NCBI GenBank assembly: GCA_030524175.1 | Contig: JAUNHC010000019.1 | Span: forward strand, 1-64,000 | Direction of reading: 5' to 3' | Length of the DNA stretch: 64,000 nucleotides | From: Eubacteriales bacterium | GTDB lineage: Bacteria > Bacillota > Clostridia > Lachnospirales > Lachnospiraceae | Notes under the pieces: model-generated | The model's input: the letters and a program-made list of their open reading frames with translations, nothing else | Told to the model about the DNA's origin: nothing | Database searches by the model: none | Translations under genes and position numbers: made by a program | Part shown: positions 43,192 to 51,368 of the stretch, piece after piece | Position numbering within the stretch: position 1 is the stretch's first letter | Layout of the letters: each line of letters opens with the position of its first letter

Positions 43192-43215
43192 GGGGTGACT
43201 GCGGTCATCCCTTTT
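43192..43215 (+). terminator. Terminator of cluster C
   Basis: GGGGTGAC (43192-43199), loop TGCG, GTCATCCC (43204-43211; one G-T), then TTTT. It lies 80 bp after the GH120 stop codon. Confidence 0.8.
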
Positions 43216-43416
43216 AAATTCTATAAAGGATTAGAGCGTGTTTTCATGATGAAAATATCTAGGCAGGAGGTACTTGCGGAGCCGGCAGAAATCATCAATC
43301 TGGTTCATGGAAAAGGCATGGAGAAATAGGGAGGACTGCCCTATGTGGTTAATTTTTAATTTTGGAGAAGCGCTCGTTATAATCTGCGAGATAGAAATGT
43401 ATTTTTTGTGGTAAAT

Positions 43417-43457
43417 AATTTATAAATTTAGATGAAAGAAATGAAATATATTTCATT
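43417..43457. promoter_or_regulatory. Two perfect palindromes in the 43113-43660 gap
   Basis: AATTTATAAATT (43417-43428) and AATGAAATATATTTCATT (43440-43457) are perfect 12-bp and 18-bp palindromes. The first matches the AAATTTATAAR motif repeated in cluster D promoters. They lie about 90-130 bp upstream of the candidate promoter of the Gfo/Idh/MocA gene at 43661. The 548-bp gap otherwise holds the cluster C terminator and a 27-codon ORF (43246-43329) without support. Confidence 0.45.
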
Positions 43458-43546
43458 AATTATGAAAGACAATGGCAATAATAGTATAAAATGTCATAGA
43501 ATATATCGTATAAAACATAGAAAACAGGGAAAATAGACAAAAAACG

Positions 43547-43608
43547 TTGAAAGAAAATGAAAAGAATGCTACTATTATTCCATAAATAAAAGAGAAATTT
43601 TATAAAAT
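43547..43608 (+). promoter_or_regulatory. Candidate promoter and overlapping palindrome for the cluster D Gfo/LacI pair
   Basis: TTGAAA (43547-43552), a 17-bp spacer and TACTAT (43570-43575). A palindrome ATTTTATAAAAT (43597-43608) lies just after the expected start point and resembles the cluster D motif. Confidence 0.55.
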
Positions 43609-43660
43609 AAAAAGAATAGAAATATGTAAGCGTAAAAGACAGGAAAAGAAGGTAAGGACG

Positions 43661-44710
43661 ATGGTGAAAGTAGGAGTAATTGGATGCGGGAAAATTGCAC
43701 AGGTACGCCATATACCAGAGTATATGGATAATCCCTGTGCACAGCTTGTAGGACTTTACGATTTGAATAAGGAGAGGGCAAAAGAATTAGCCGAAAAATT
43801 TCATTGTAAAGCATATACGAGCGTTGAGGCCATGTTAGCAGATTCGAGTATAGATGCAGTTAGTATTTGTGTAGCCAACAGTGCTCATGCGGAGATTACA
43901 CTCCAGGCATTAGAGGCCGGAAAGCATGTACTTTGCGAAAAACCTATGGCAACTAATCTGGAAGACTGTGAGATGATGGTCCGTGCGGCCAAAGAAAATG
44001 GAAAAAAACTAATGGTGGGACAGAACCAGCGCTTTGCAAAAGCGCATATGGAAGCCAAAAGCCTGATCAAACAAGGAGCGATCGGAGAAATAATCACCTT
44101 TCGTACCATATTTGGCCACAGCGGGCCCGAGAACTGGAGTGTGAGTGCTGGTTCTCAGAACTGGTTTTTTGACAAAAAGAAAGCGGCCATGGGGGCTATG
44201 GCAGACTTGGGGGTACATAAGACGGATTTGATCCAATACCTTTTGGACGATGTTGTGGTGGAGACCACTGCAAAGATTACAACCCTGGACAAACGTGATT
44301 CATCCGGGAATCTTGTTGAGGTGGATGATAATGCGGTTTGTATTTATAAGATGAAAAAAGGCGCTATAGGGACTATGACCGCAAGCTGGACTTATTATGG
44401 GGAGGAAGATAATTCTACAGTGCTTTATGGTACAAAGGGAATAATGAAGATTTATGACAACCCTGATTATTGCATTGAACTGATACGCAAAGACGGAGGA
44501 AAGGTATTCTATGATATTGACCAGATTCAAACAAATCAAAACCAGACAAAATCAGGAATCGTCGATGATTTTATAGAGGCTATCCAAGAAGACGGGGAAC
44601 CGGCGGTGAATGGAATCAGTGTGCTTAGTGCTATGCGTGCAATATTCGGCAGTCTGCAGTCCAGTGAGACTGGCAGAACAGTGGTGGTCCATGAGGACAT
44701 GGTACTGTGA
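43661..44710 (+). CDS. Gfo/Idh/MocA-family oxidoreductase (cluster D, with LacI partner)
   Basis: 349 residues. NAD(P) motif GVIGCGKIAQ, EKP motif HVLCEKPMATN, then GQNQRFAKAHMEAKSLI and GAMADLGVHKTDLIQYLL in the substrate domain. A sugar, inositol or glycoside dehydrogenase by family. It is cotranscribed with the LacI regulator 33 bp downstream. No importer lies in this short operon, so it may work with the genes on either side. Confidence 0.9.
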   Translation: MVKVGVIGCGKIAQVRHIPEYMDNPCAQLVGLYDLNKERAKELAEKFHCKAYTSVEAMLADSSIDAVSICVANSAHAEITLQALEAGKHVLCEKPMATNLEDCEMMVRAAKENGKKLMVGQNQRFAKAHMEAKSLIKQGAIGEIITFRTIFGHSGPENWSVSAGSQNWFFDKKKAAMGAMADLGVHKTDLIQYLLDDVVVETTAKITTLDKRDSSGNLVEVDDNAVCIYKMKKGAIGTMTASWTYYGEEDNSTVLYGTKGIMKIYDNPDYCIELIRKDGGKVFYDIDQIQTNQNQTKSGIVDDFIEAIQEDGEPAVNGISVLSAMRAIFGSLQSSETGRTVVVHEDMVL

Positions 44711-44743
44711 AGCTGACACAAGAAATCTGGAAAGAGGAAGAGT

Positions 44744-45736
44744 ATGAACAATAAAGTCACTGCGGCACAAATTGCCGAAAAAGCGCAAGTATCTCCGGCA
44801 ACAGTATCCAGAGTTTTGAATCACAGAGAACTGGTAAAGGAATTTACAATTCAGAAAGTTGAAAAGGCAATGAAGGAACTTGGATATGTGCTGAGCACTT
44901 CTGAGACAATTTCGGTGAAAGATCAGCCTATCATTGTATTGAATATTCCGGGGATTGAAAATACATTTTATCAGGATGTGATACGTGGGGTACAGATTTC
45001 TGCAAAGGACCATGGGTGTTATCTGCTGATTCATGAATCTCCGTTGAAAAGGAGTACTATGGAAGAGTTCTGCAGTCTGCTGCTTCGGGTTAAGGCGTCA
45101 GGTACGATAATCCTTAATAAAATACCAGAAGAGTTCTTGCGTAAAATAAATAGCATTGTACCATTAGTGCAATGCTGTGAATATAATGAGTCAGCTGATT
45201 TCCCATATGTAAGTGTAAATGATATACAAGCTGCAGAAATGGCTACGGAGTATTTACTTTCCCGAGGCAGAAATAAAATAGCTATTATTAATGGCCCCAG
45301 TAGTTTCAAGTATTCGATGGAACGTCAAATGGGATTTCTGAATGCTATGGAAAATGCTCAGATCACTGTACCTAAACAGTGGATTGTGCAGCTTCCTGAA
45401 GTGAATTATGAAATGGCATATGCGGCTATTTGCCGTTTGCTAAATGCGGACGTAAGGCCAAACGCTTTTTTTACCATTTCAGATATATTTGCGTCTGCGG
45501 TTATCCGGGGAGCGAAACGATTTTCACTGCGGGTGCCTGAGGATATTATGGTTGTGGGATTTGATAATATAGAAATTTCTATGATGACTACACCATCTAT
45601 TACCACAGTGAATCAACCTAAGCTGCAAATGGGGTATACAGCCTGTGAGATTCTTATGGAACTAATGGAGAATCCTCAGGAGGAAGTGAAATCCATACTG
45701 CTGGATACAGAGCTTGTGATAAGGGAATCTGCATAA
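44744..45736 (+). CDS. LacI-family transcriptional regulator (cluster D, 44.7 kb)
   Basis: 330 residues. Helix-turn-helix TAAQIAEKAQVSPATVSRVL at residues 6-25; the hinge helix region is atypical (GYVLSTSETISVKD in place of the usual N..A..L). Sensor domain of the periplasmic-binding type (PIIVLNIPGIENTFYQDVIRG, VVGFDNIEISMMTTPSITTV). It may control its own operon and the surrounding genes through the AT-rich palindromes. GAAAGAGGAAGAGT upstream. Confidence 0.92.
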   Translation: MNNKVTAAQIAEKAQVSPATVSRVLNHRELVKEFTIQKVEKAMKELGYVLSTSETISVKDQPIIVLNIPGIENTFYQDVIRGVQISAKDHGCYLLIHESPLKRSTMEEFCSLLLRVKASGTIILNKIPEEFLRKINSIVPLVQCCEYNESADFPYVSVNDIQAAEMATEYLLSRGRNKIAIINGPSSFKYSMERQMGFLNAMENAQITVPKQWIVQLPEVNYEMAYAAICRLLNADVRPNAFFTISDIFASAVIRGAKRFSLRVPEDIMVVGFDNIEISMMTTPSITTVNQPKLQMGYTACEILMELMENPQEEVKSILLDTELVIRESA

Positions 45737-45776
45737 AGGGATGATGGCAGCAGTTTGGCGGGTATATTAAAAACAG

Positions 45777-45805
45777 AGGCAGAAGCTGTGAAAAAGCTTC
45801 TGCCT
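45777..45805 (-). terminator. Terminator between convergent LacI and pepD genes
   Basis: AGGCAGAAGCT (45777-45787) pairs perfectly with AGCTTCTGCCT (45795-45805). On the minus strand it is followed by CTGTTTTT, so it mainly ends the minus-strand operon; it may also serve the plus strand. Confidence 0.85.
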
Positions 45806-45825
45806 AACGTAATTAATGATGTATC

Positions 45826-47277
45826 TTATATCAGTTCTTTCAGAATTTCTTTAATATGATCCCATACCATCTGTACGGATGTCCAATCTAAGCGCTCCTT
45901 TGGTGTATGAACATCATAAGCCTTTGGCCCAAGTGAAATACACTCAAGTCCAGGTATCTTTGCACAGAACAGACCTAACTCAAGAGAAGAGTGGGAGATT
46001 TCCACATTAGGATCTTTTCCATACAGGTTTTTGAATGCTTTTTTAGCAGTTGCCAGAAGTTTGGAATCAGGATTATACGGCCATTCCGGACAATCAGCAA
46101 AAATGCTTACTTCTGCACCTAATACTTCTGCCAGATCATATACTTTCTGAAGGATGTTATACCTTCTTGAGGTGACAGCGCTTGGAATTGTCATCAGGAT
46201 AGAAACTACATTTTCTGCTGTATTGATCATTGCAAGGGTATTAGAGCTTTCTACAAGACCCTCGATTTCCAGGCTCATGCTCTGTACGCCGCATGGCAGT
46301 AAACGGATAGCTTTGCAGATCTTTCTGGTTTCATCATAGGAGAACATTTTCTCGGGCAGCTTAGCTGCAGTCAAAGAAACCTTAATATCCGGATCCGCAA
46401 TTTTATATTCATTCTTCAGCTCTGCACCAACTGCTTCTACAATAGCATTAACGTTTTCAAAATCAGCCTTTTGGATAACAATTACATTTGACATGTCACC
46501 TGGAATAACGTATCTGTTAATGCCGGCAGTCATGTCAGTGAAATGAATTTCATGCTGTAAGGAAATCTTATTTGCAATGCGGGCAAAAGTCTGGATTGCG
46601 TTGATTCGCTCTAAATGAATATCGAATTCAGAATGACCGCCGACACCGCCTGTTACAAATAAGGTGTACGCTGCCATGCTGTCATCTGGAGTCTCATATG
46701 TAACAGGGATTTTGAAATATGCGGAAATGTCACCTGCACATCCGGCAAAAATAGTATCAGGCTTGTGCCAGTTAAAGTCCATCAGTCTCTTTCCTGTAAC
46801 ATTTGCAGGGTTAAACTCGATGGCTCCCTTTTTCCCCACCTCTTCCTGAACAGAAATGCAGCACTCAATTGGCGGGTGCGGAAGCTGGGGATCATCGATG
46901 ATGCACATCATGAATGCAACTCCAACACCATTGTCTGCGCCGAGAGTAGTTCCCTTTGCTTTGATGTAATCGCCGTCAATATACAAATCTAAGCCTTCTT
47001 TAAGCATATCTTTTTCTACGCCTGGTTCCTTGTCCAGAACCATGTCCATATGACCATGGAAGAGTACTGGTTCTGCGTTTTCATAACCCTTTGAAGCGGG
47101 TACCTTGATCAGAAGATTGAAAAATGGATCTTGGAATACAGTACATCCTCTGTCTTCAGCAAATTTTTTCAGATGATTACTGATGGCCTCTTCATGATAA
47201 GAGCCTCTCGGAATATTGCTTATCTCTTCAAAGTAATGGAAAAATTCAGTTGGTTTTAATTCTGATAAAACGCCCAT
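45826..47277 (-). CDS. pepD: Aminoacyl-histidine dipeptidase (PepD, M20 family)
   Basis: 483 residues. Two-zinc M20 peptidase motifs: LFHGHMDMV (His76, Asp78), LGADNGVGV (Asp115), SVQEEVG (Glu145, Glu146) and the C-terminal LGPKAYDVHTPKERL. PepD/cytosol non-specific dipeptidases cleave Xaa-His and other dipeptides. Start 47277 has AAGGAGGACAAA. It is the last gene of the minus-strand operon of sugar-isomerase-like genes, an unusual companion; it may be a bystander or act on an amide-linked substrate. Confidence 0.92.
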   Translation of the reverse strand: MGVLSELKPTEFFHYFEEISNIPRGSYHEEAISNHLKKFAEDRGCTVFQDPFFNLLIKVPASKGYENAEPVLFHGHMDMVLDKEPGVEKDMLKEGLDLYIDGDYIKAKGTTLGADNGVGVAFMMCIIDDPQLPHPPIECCISVQEEVGKKGAIEFNPANVTGKRLMDFNWHKPDTIFAGCAGDISAYFKIPVTYETPDDSMAAYTLFVTGGVGGHSEFDIHLERINAIQTFARIANKISLQHEIHFTDMTAGINRYVIPGDMSNVIVIQKADFENVNAIVEAVGAELKNEYKIADPDIKVSLTAAKLPEKMFSYDETRKICKAIRLLPCGVQSMSLEIEGLVESSNTLAMINTAENVVSILMTIPSAVTSRRYNILQKVYDLAEVLGAEVSIFADCPEWPYNPDSKLLATAKKAFKNLYGKDPNVEISHSSLELGLFCAKIPGLECISLGPKAYDVHTPKERLDWTSVQMVWDHIKEILKELI

Positions 47278-47296
47278 TTTGTCCTCCTTGTTTAAT

Positions 47297-47326
47297 GAGG
47301 ACATCCCGTGATCATAGAATGTCCTC
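47297..47326 (-). other. Intercistronic stem-loop before pepD
   Basis: GAGGACAT (47297-47304) pairs with ATGTCCTC (47319-47326). On the minus strand no T-run follows, so it is more likely an mRNA stability or processing element than a terminator. Confidence 0.5.
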
Positions 47327-47348
47327 AAAATTTTTTTATTAACAATAA

Positions 47349-48200
47349 TTAGTAGATAACGCCTTCGTAATTTTTAAGATTTTCAAGAGAAATCTTTACA
47401 CTTTCCATTTCAGTGTGTTTTGTGTAATCCTGCTCAAGAATAATATAGCCTGCATCTGTATAGTTGATCGCAGTGTTGATGAAATCCTGAATCGGAAGCT
47501 GGCCAGTTCCGATTTCACAGAAATCATCTTTTGATACATAATCAAAGAAGTTGGAGTGCAGCAGGGTGTGTCCCCAGCCTAATTTCTTGTTGATATCAGC
47601 CTCGCCGGCAAATGTTTTAGGAAGATCCTTCTGATGGATGGCCATGACACGGTCGGCGAACTGTTTCATTACCTCTACAGGATCTTTTCCGCTTCTCTTC
47701 ATCCAGTAGGAGTCAACTTCAAATTTCATATTTTCAGGAGCTGTGTTTCCGAACAGTACATCCAGAAGCCAGCTTCCGTCATCAAGGTATGGAGCAAGTC
47801 CAGTATGCAGACAGTGTTGAATGCCATATTTTCTGCATTCCTCACCCAGCCGGTTGTATAATTCACAGTCGCGCAGAGCGCCGTCTTTTGTCATGGAATA
47901 TGGTTTGCTCATGAGGAATTTTGTTCCCAGCTCTGCATGATATTCTAAAACTTGATGCATGTTGTCAAGAGTAAGAGGATCAATATGGGCGCTGAAAATA
48001 TCCACATCATTGTCATCTGCTACTTTTTTCAGTTCAGCAGCACTTACATTAAATCCGCACCCGAAATCATTCTCTGCATTTAAGTTTGCAAGTTCCAGAT
48101 TTTTATAGCCGATTGCAGCAACATCCTTGATCGCCTGGATCGGATCTTTTGCCATTGCTTCTTTGATGGAATATAATTGTAGTCCGATTTTTAAAGCCAT
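47349..48200 (-). CDS. Xylose-isomerase-like TIM-barrel protein (cluster D, copy 1)
   Basis: 283 residues of the AP-endonuclease-2 fold: KIGLQLYSIKEAM start, GYKNLELANLNAEN, HCLHTGLAPY, FEVDSYWMKRSG, AIHQKDLP and YIILEQDYTK. Close in layout to the next gene upstream (48236), with the same starting motif (GLQLYSI/GLQVYTV) and the same ending (EQDYTKHTEMESV/EQDHSRLDEIDSI), so the two are diverged paralogues. Members of this fold isomerise keto sugars or cleave 3-keto-glycosides. AAAGGAGAACATAAAA upstream. Confidence 0.86.
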   Translation of the reverse strand: MALKIGLQLYSIKEAMAKDPIQAIKDVAAIGYKNLELANLNAENDFGCGFNVSAAELKKVADDNDVDIFSAHIDPLTLDNMHQVLEYHAELGTKFLMSKPYSMTKDGALRDCELYNRLGEECRKYGIQHCLHTGLAPYLDDGSWLLDVLFGNTAPENMKFEVDSYWMKRSGKDPVEVMKQFADRVMAIHQKDLPKTFAGEADINKKLGWGHTLLHSNFFDYVSKDDFCEIGTGQLPIQDFINTAINYTDAGYIILEQDYTKHTEMESVKISLENLKNYEGVIY

Positions 48201-48235
48201 TTTTATGTTCTCCTTTCAAATATACCGGTGATTTA

Positions 48236-49117
48236 TCAATCCCACTCAAGGCCGCGCATCTTCTTAAAGTTTGTCATGCTGACATTGATGCTGTCGATTT
48301 CATCCAGCCTAGAGTGATCCTGCTCAACAAGAATATATGGAATATTGTATTCGTTTCCTGCATCGATAACATCCTGGATTTTAATGATTCCGTTGCCAAC
48401 CTCTGTGAAGTGTGAAGGCTTGATCGTGCTGGCAAATGCAGCATGATCAACTAATTTTGTCCTGTCAACAACTTTCCAGCTGTTCAGCTCGTCTACCATA
48501 TCTAACGGGAAGTCCTTTTCATGAAGAACGCCGATTCGATTTCCATACTGATGAATCATTTCTACCGGATTGATCAATCCGCGGAATGCCCAGTATGCGT
48601 CCAGCTCAATTCCTATATATTCAGGATCTGTATTAGCCATCAGGTGATCGAAAATAGTCTCGCCTTCCATCAGCTGATACTCATTCCAGTGGTTATGATA
48701 AAGATAGCGAAGACCATTCTCCTTGCAGAGTTCACCTAATTTGTTGTATACTTCGCAACGTCTTTTCAGCGTATCCAGATCCGGGAAAAATTCCTGTGGA
48801 TTGGAGATGAATTTAGCGCCGAGACCTACATAGAAATCAACGATTTTCTTGAAATAATCCAAATCTGAATAAATATCATGTTCTGCCTGCTGCTGGGTGG
48901 TCATAACATGAGCGCCTACAACAGTGATACCCAGATCTTTGACGATTTTCTGCATTTCTTCTAAAGAATAACCGAACCCGATTCCAGTATCTTTTTCTGC
49001 ATTGTGGTTTGCAAACTCGATGTATTTGTATCCTGAATTTACAACCTGTTCCAGTGTTTTTCTTGGATCCTCTTTAAGGTGCTTTCTTACTGTGTAAACC
49101 TGAAGTCCTACTCTCAT
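48236..49117 (-). CDS. Xylose-isomerase-like TIM-barrel protein (cluster D, copy 2)
   Basis: 293 residues. RVGLQVYTVRKHL, YLYHNHWNEYQL, GIELDAYWAFRGLI, GVLHEKDFPLDMV and YILVEQDHSRLDEI carry the His/Glu/Asp metal pattern of the fold. Paralogue of copy 1; the YHNHWNE and AYWA motifs are typical of sugar isomerase/epimerase proteins next to Gfo/Idh/MocA genes. AAAGGAGAAAGAAA upstream. Function inferred: isomerisation or elimination on an oxidised sugar. Confidence 0.87.
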   Translation of the reverse strand: MRVGLQVYTVRKHLKEDPRKTLEQVVNSGYKYIEFANHNAEKDTGIGFGYSLEEMQKIVKDLGITVVGAHVMTTQQQAEHDIYSDLDYFKKIVDFYVGLGAKFISNPQEFFPDLDTLKRRCEVYNKLGELCKENGLRYLYHNHWNEYQLMEGETIFDHLMANTDPEYIGIELDAYWAFRGLINPVEMIHQYGNRIGVLHEKDFPLDMVDELNSWKVVDRTKLVDHAAFASTIKPSHFTEVGNGIIKIQDVIDAGNEYNIPYILVEQDHSRLDEIDSINVSMTNFKKMRGLEWD

Positions 49118-49144
49118 TTTTTCTTTCTCCTTTATTATGATTTT

Positions 49145-50068
49145 TTAATCTACATATTGATTTAAATATTTTTTTGCTAATCTGATAGAGGAAAGAATAT
49201 CCTCCTCAGATCCTTCGAATGCTTTATCCTCAACTTCGATCACTGCATATCCGTTGTAGTGGATATCGTTTAGTGCGGAAACAAATGCGCTCCAGTCCAC
49301 ATCACCCAAGCCGGGTATCTTTGGGGACATGTATTCAAGCGGATAAGCAAGAATACCGCAATCAGCCAGTTTATCAGCGTAAAGCTTGATATCTTTAAAG
49401 TGTACGTGGAAAATACGGTCTTTAAATTCACTGATTGTTTTTATGTAATCCAGTCTCTGCCATACATAGTGGCTTGGATCAAAGTTGAGTCCAAAGTTCT
49501 TGGAAGGGATAATGCTAAACAGCTGTCTGAAGATTGCAGGAGTACACATTAAATTCTGTCCTCCCGGCCACTGATCTTTGCCGAACAGCATCGGACAGTT
49601 TTCAATAGCAACTTTTACATTGGACGCCTCGGCAAATGCGATGATATCCGGCCATATCTGGCTGAACAGGCGGATATTCTCGTCCACATTTTTTGTCTGA
49701 TCGCGTCCGATGAATGTGCTTACCATTCCAATTCCCAGTTTGGAAGAAGCTTTGATCACGGATTTTAAATGTGTAATATTGGAATTTCGTTTTTCTAAAT
49801 CCGGATCAAGAGTATTGGGATAGAAGGCAAGAGAAGAAATCGTTAAATTATATTTCTTCGCACAATCAAGGATCTGCTGTGTATAATCATCATCCGCGCA
49901 GATGCGTTCGCAGTCGATATGACAAACACCAGCGTAGCGTCTTTCTGCTTTGCCTCCGGGCCAGCAAGCTACTTCCAGACATTTGAAACCCATCTCCGAT
50001 GCGGTCTTGGCAACCTTTTCAAAGCTGTAGGTATCAAGGATGGCTGTTAACAAGCCTAATTTCATCAT
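49145..50068 (-). CDS. Xylose-isomerase-like TIM-barrel protein (cluster D, copy 3)
   Basis: About 307 residues and more distant from copies 1 and 2. KLGLLTAILDTYSFEKVAKTA, VAIENCPMLFGKDQWPGG, NFDPSHYVWQRLDYI, VHFKDIKLYADKL and YAVIEVEDKAFEGS fit the IolE/sugar-epimerase group. Two adjacent ATG codons (50068 and 50065) follow GGGTGAT; the first is used here. It is the second gene of the minus-strand operon, 86 bp after the HTH-less LacI-like gene. Confidence 0.86.
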   Translation of the reverse strand: MMKLGLLTAILDTYSFEKVAKTASEMGFKCLEVACWPGGKAERRYAGVCHIDCERICADDDYTQQILDCAKKYNLTISSLAFYPNTLDPDLEKRNSNITHLKSVIKASSKLGIGMVSTFIGRDQTKNVDENIRLFSQIWPDIIAFAEASNVKVAIENCPMLFGKDQWPGGQNLMCTPAIFRQLFSIIPSKNFGLNFDPSHYVWQRLDYIKTISEFKDRIFHVHFKDIKLYADKLADCGILAYPLEYMSPKIPGLGDVDWSAFVSALNDIHYNGYAVIEVEDKAFEGSEEDILSSIRLAKKYLNQYVD

Positions 50069-50106
50069 TTTTGTATCACCCACTTTCTTTAATATTAACG
50101 ATTCTG

Positions 50107-50119
50107 CCGGCCTGGCCGG
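50107..50119 (-). other. GC-rich hairpin after the HTH-less LacI-like gene
   Basis: CCGGC-CTG-GCCGG, a compact 5-bp stem flanked by GATTC/GATTCC, in the 86-bp gap between two minus-strand genes. It includes CTGGCCGGATTC, the same 12-mer that forms half of the stem at 6406-6433. Confidence 0.4.
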
Positions 50120-50154
50120 ATTCCATAAAATTTATACATCGTAAATTCAACCAG

Positions 50155-51033
50155 TCAGTTAATATCAGAAACACTGTTTCTTTCAACCAGTGTTGTAAAA
50201 AGGACTGTGTGAGAAGTACATTTTGCTGTGTTCCGAAGGTGTTTCATAAGCAGCTCAACTGCTTCGGTACCCAGATTATCTTTGTATATATGGATTGTTG
50301 TAAGGCCAGGCTCGATCATACTGCTGATCGGCAGATTGTCAAATCCGACGAATGAAAAATCTTCAGGAACGATGTGTCCTGTATCTTTGCATGCCTTGAT
50401 CGCTCCGATTGCAACGAGGTCGCAATCCGAAAGGAATGCATCAGGCAATTCTTGAGATTTACATAGAAGATTTTTCATACCTTCATAAGATTCCTGTTCG
50501 GGATATCCAATAGGAAAGAAGAATTCTTCATCACTATTAAAAAGTCCGTATTTTTTTAGAATCTTTTTTGCATAATGCTGTCGTTCTTTAAAACAATTGT
50601 AATCCAGGCTGCTTGTCAGATACCCGATTTTTTTATGACCTGACTGAATTAAATAATCAATGGCAAGTTTCATTCCCTGGTGATTGTTTTCTTGTACAGA
50701 GCTGACTGACAGATCTATAAAAGAATTTTCCAGAAGAACGAAAGGGATGTCCAAATTGTTGAAATAAATCAGTTGTTCATATGATACCTCTGGAGCAAAC
50801 AGGATAAATCCGGCACAATTATTATTGGAAAGACGGTCAAGTTCCCTTTCCAGGTTATCATTGGAGACAGTCATGAAACATAGATAGTATCCATGTGAAT
50901 GAACTGCTTTTTCGATTCCTTCTATTATAAAAGAAAAGGAATTAGTCCCATCAGAGTTTACAAGCTTACCGGAATCTACATATGTGATAAAGAAGATATT
51001 TTTCTTATCATTTGAACTTTCCAGGCTATCCAC
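50155..51033 (-). CDS. LacI-like sensor protein without a DNA-binding domain
   Basis: 292 residues. The whole protein is the LacI-type periplasmic-binding effector domain (NIFFITYVDSGK near the start, GFILFAPEVSYEQ, HKKIGYLTSSLDY, FVGFDNLPISSMIEPGLTTI near the end), but the usual 50-60 residue helix-turn-helix is absent. An in-frame stop lies three codons before the GTG start, and the bases upstream are AT-rich promoter sequence, not a frameshifted N-terminus. No signal peptide. The first half aligns with the LacI regulator at 63466 (NSF..., GIEK, GY...F, C.G...FA.E, PFVLL.N.F). It could be a ligand-responsive partner or antagonist of that regulator. First gene of the minus-strand operon. Confidence 0.8.
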   Translation of the reverse strand: MDSLESSNDKKNIFFITYVDSGKLVNSDGTNSFSFIIEGIEKAVHSHGYYLCFMTVSNDNLERELDRLSNNNCAGFILFAPEVSYEQLIYFNNLDIPFVLLENSFIDLSVSSVQENNHQGMKLAIDYLIQSGHKKIGYLTSSLDYNCFKERQHYAKKILKKYGLFNSDEEFFFPIGYPEQESYEGMKNLLCKSQELPDAFLSDCDLVAIGAIKACKDTGHIVPEDFSFVGFDNLPISSMIEPGLTTIHIYKDNLGTEAVELLMKHLRNTAKCTSHTVLFTTLVERNSVSDIN

Positions 51034-51052
51034 CTCACTTTATAAAAGCATT

Positions 51053-51109
51053 AAATTTATAAATACATAATAATATATAATACCTAGATTGTCAAATGAA
51101 ATTTATAAA
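51053..51109 (-). promoter_or_regulatory. Minus-strand promoter of the HTH-less LacI/TIM-barrel operon with motif copies
   Basis: On the minus strand, TTGACA (complement of 51090-51095), a 17-bp spacer and TATTAT (complement of 51067-51072). AAATTTATAAAT (51053-51064) covers the expected start point and AAATTTATAAA (51099-51109) lies just upstream of the -35. The leader is only about 25 bases. Confidence 0.75.
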
Positions 51110-51218
51110 AAATAGAGAAAAAATTTACGGTAATTGTAAAATTACACAATTTGCACGGAGTAAAATAGTACATAATGTACAAAATAACGGAGAAATGAAG
51201 AAAAACCAAAAAATACCA

Positions 51219-51299
51219 TTGACAAATACGTAAAAAATTTATAAAATATTGTCATAAACAAGCGCGAGTGGCAAAATAAATTTATAAGATTTATAAACG
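51219..51299 (+). promoter_or_regulatory. Plus-strand promoter of the cluster D importer operon with operator-like repeats
   Basis: TTGACA (51219-51224), a 17-bp spacer and TAAAAT (51242-51247). AAATTTATAAAA (51235-51246) overlaps the -10, and AAATTTATAAGAT plus GATTTATAAAC (51278-51298) follow the expected start point. Two back-to-back promoters with at least five copies of one AT-rich motif fill the 335-bp gap 51034-51368. Confidence 0.75.
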
Positions 51300-51368
51300 C
51301 CGAACCTAATTAACTGAATCGGAGTTCAGTAGTTAGTAAATATCTTTATAAGAAAAGGAGAAATCAAA

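Noticed and set aside
43246-43329. 27-codon ORF after the cluster C terminator
   Set aside because: No clear ribosome binding site or family; it could be a gene remnant but nothing supports it beyond being open.
51040-51300. CRISPR-like repeat array
   Set aside because: The short AT-rich repeats have irregular spacing, no fixed-length spacers and no cas genes nearby; they fit operator sites.
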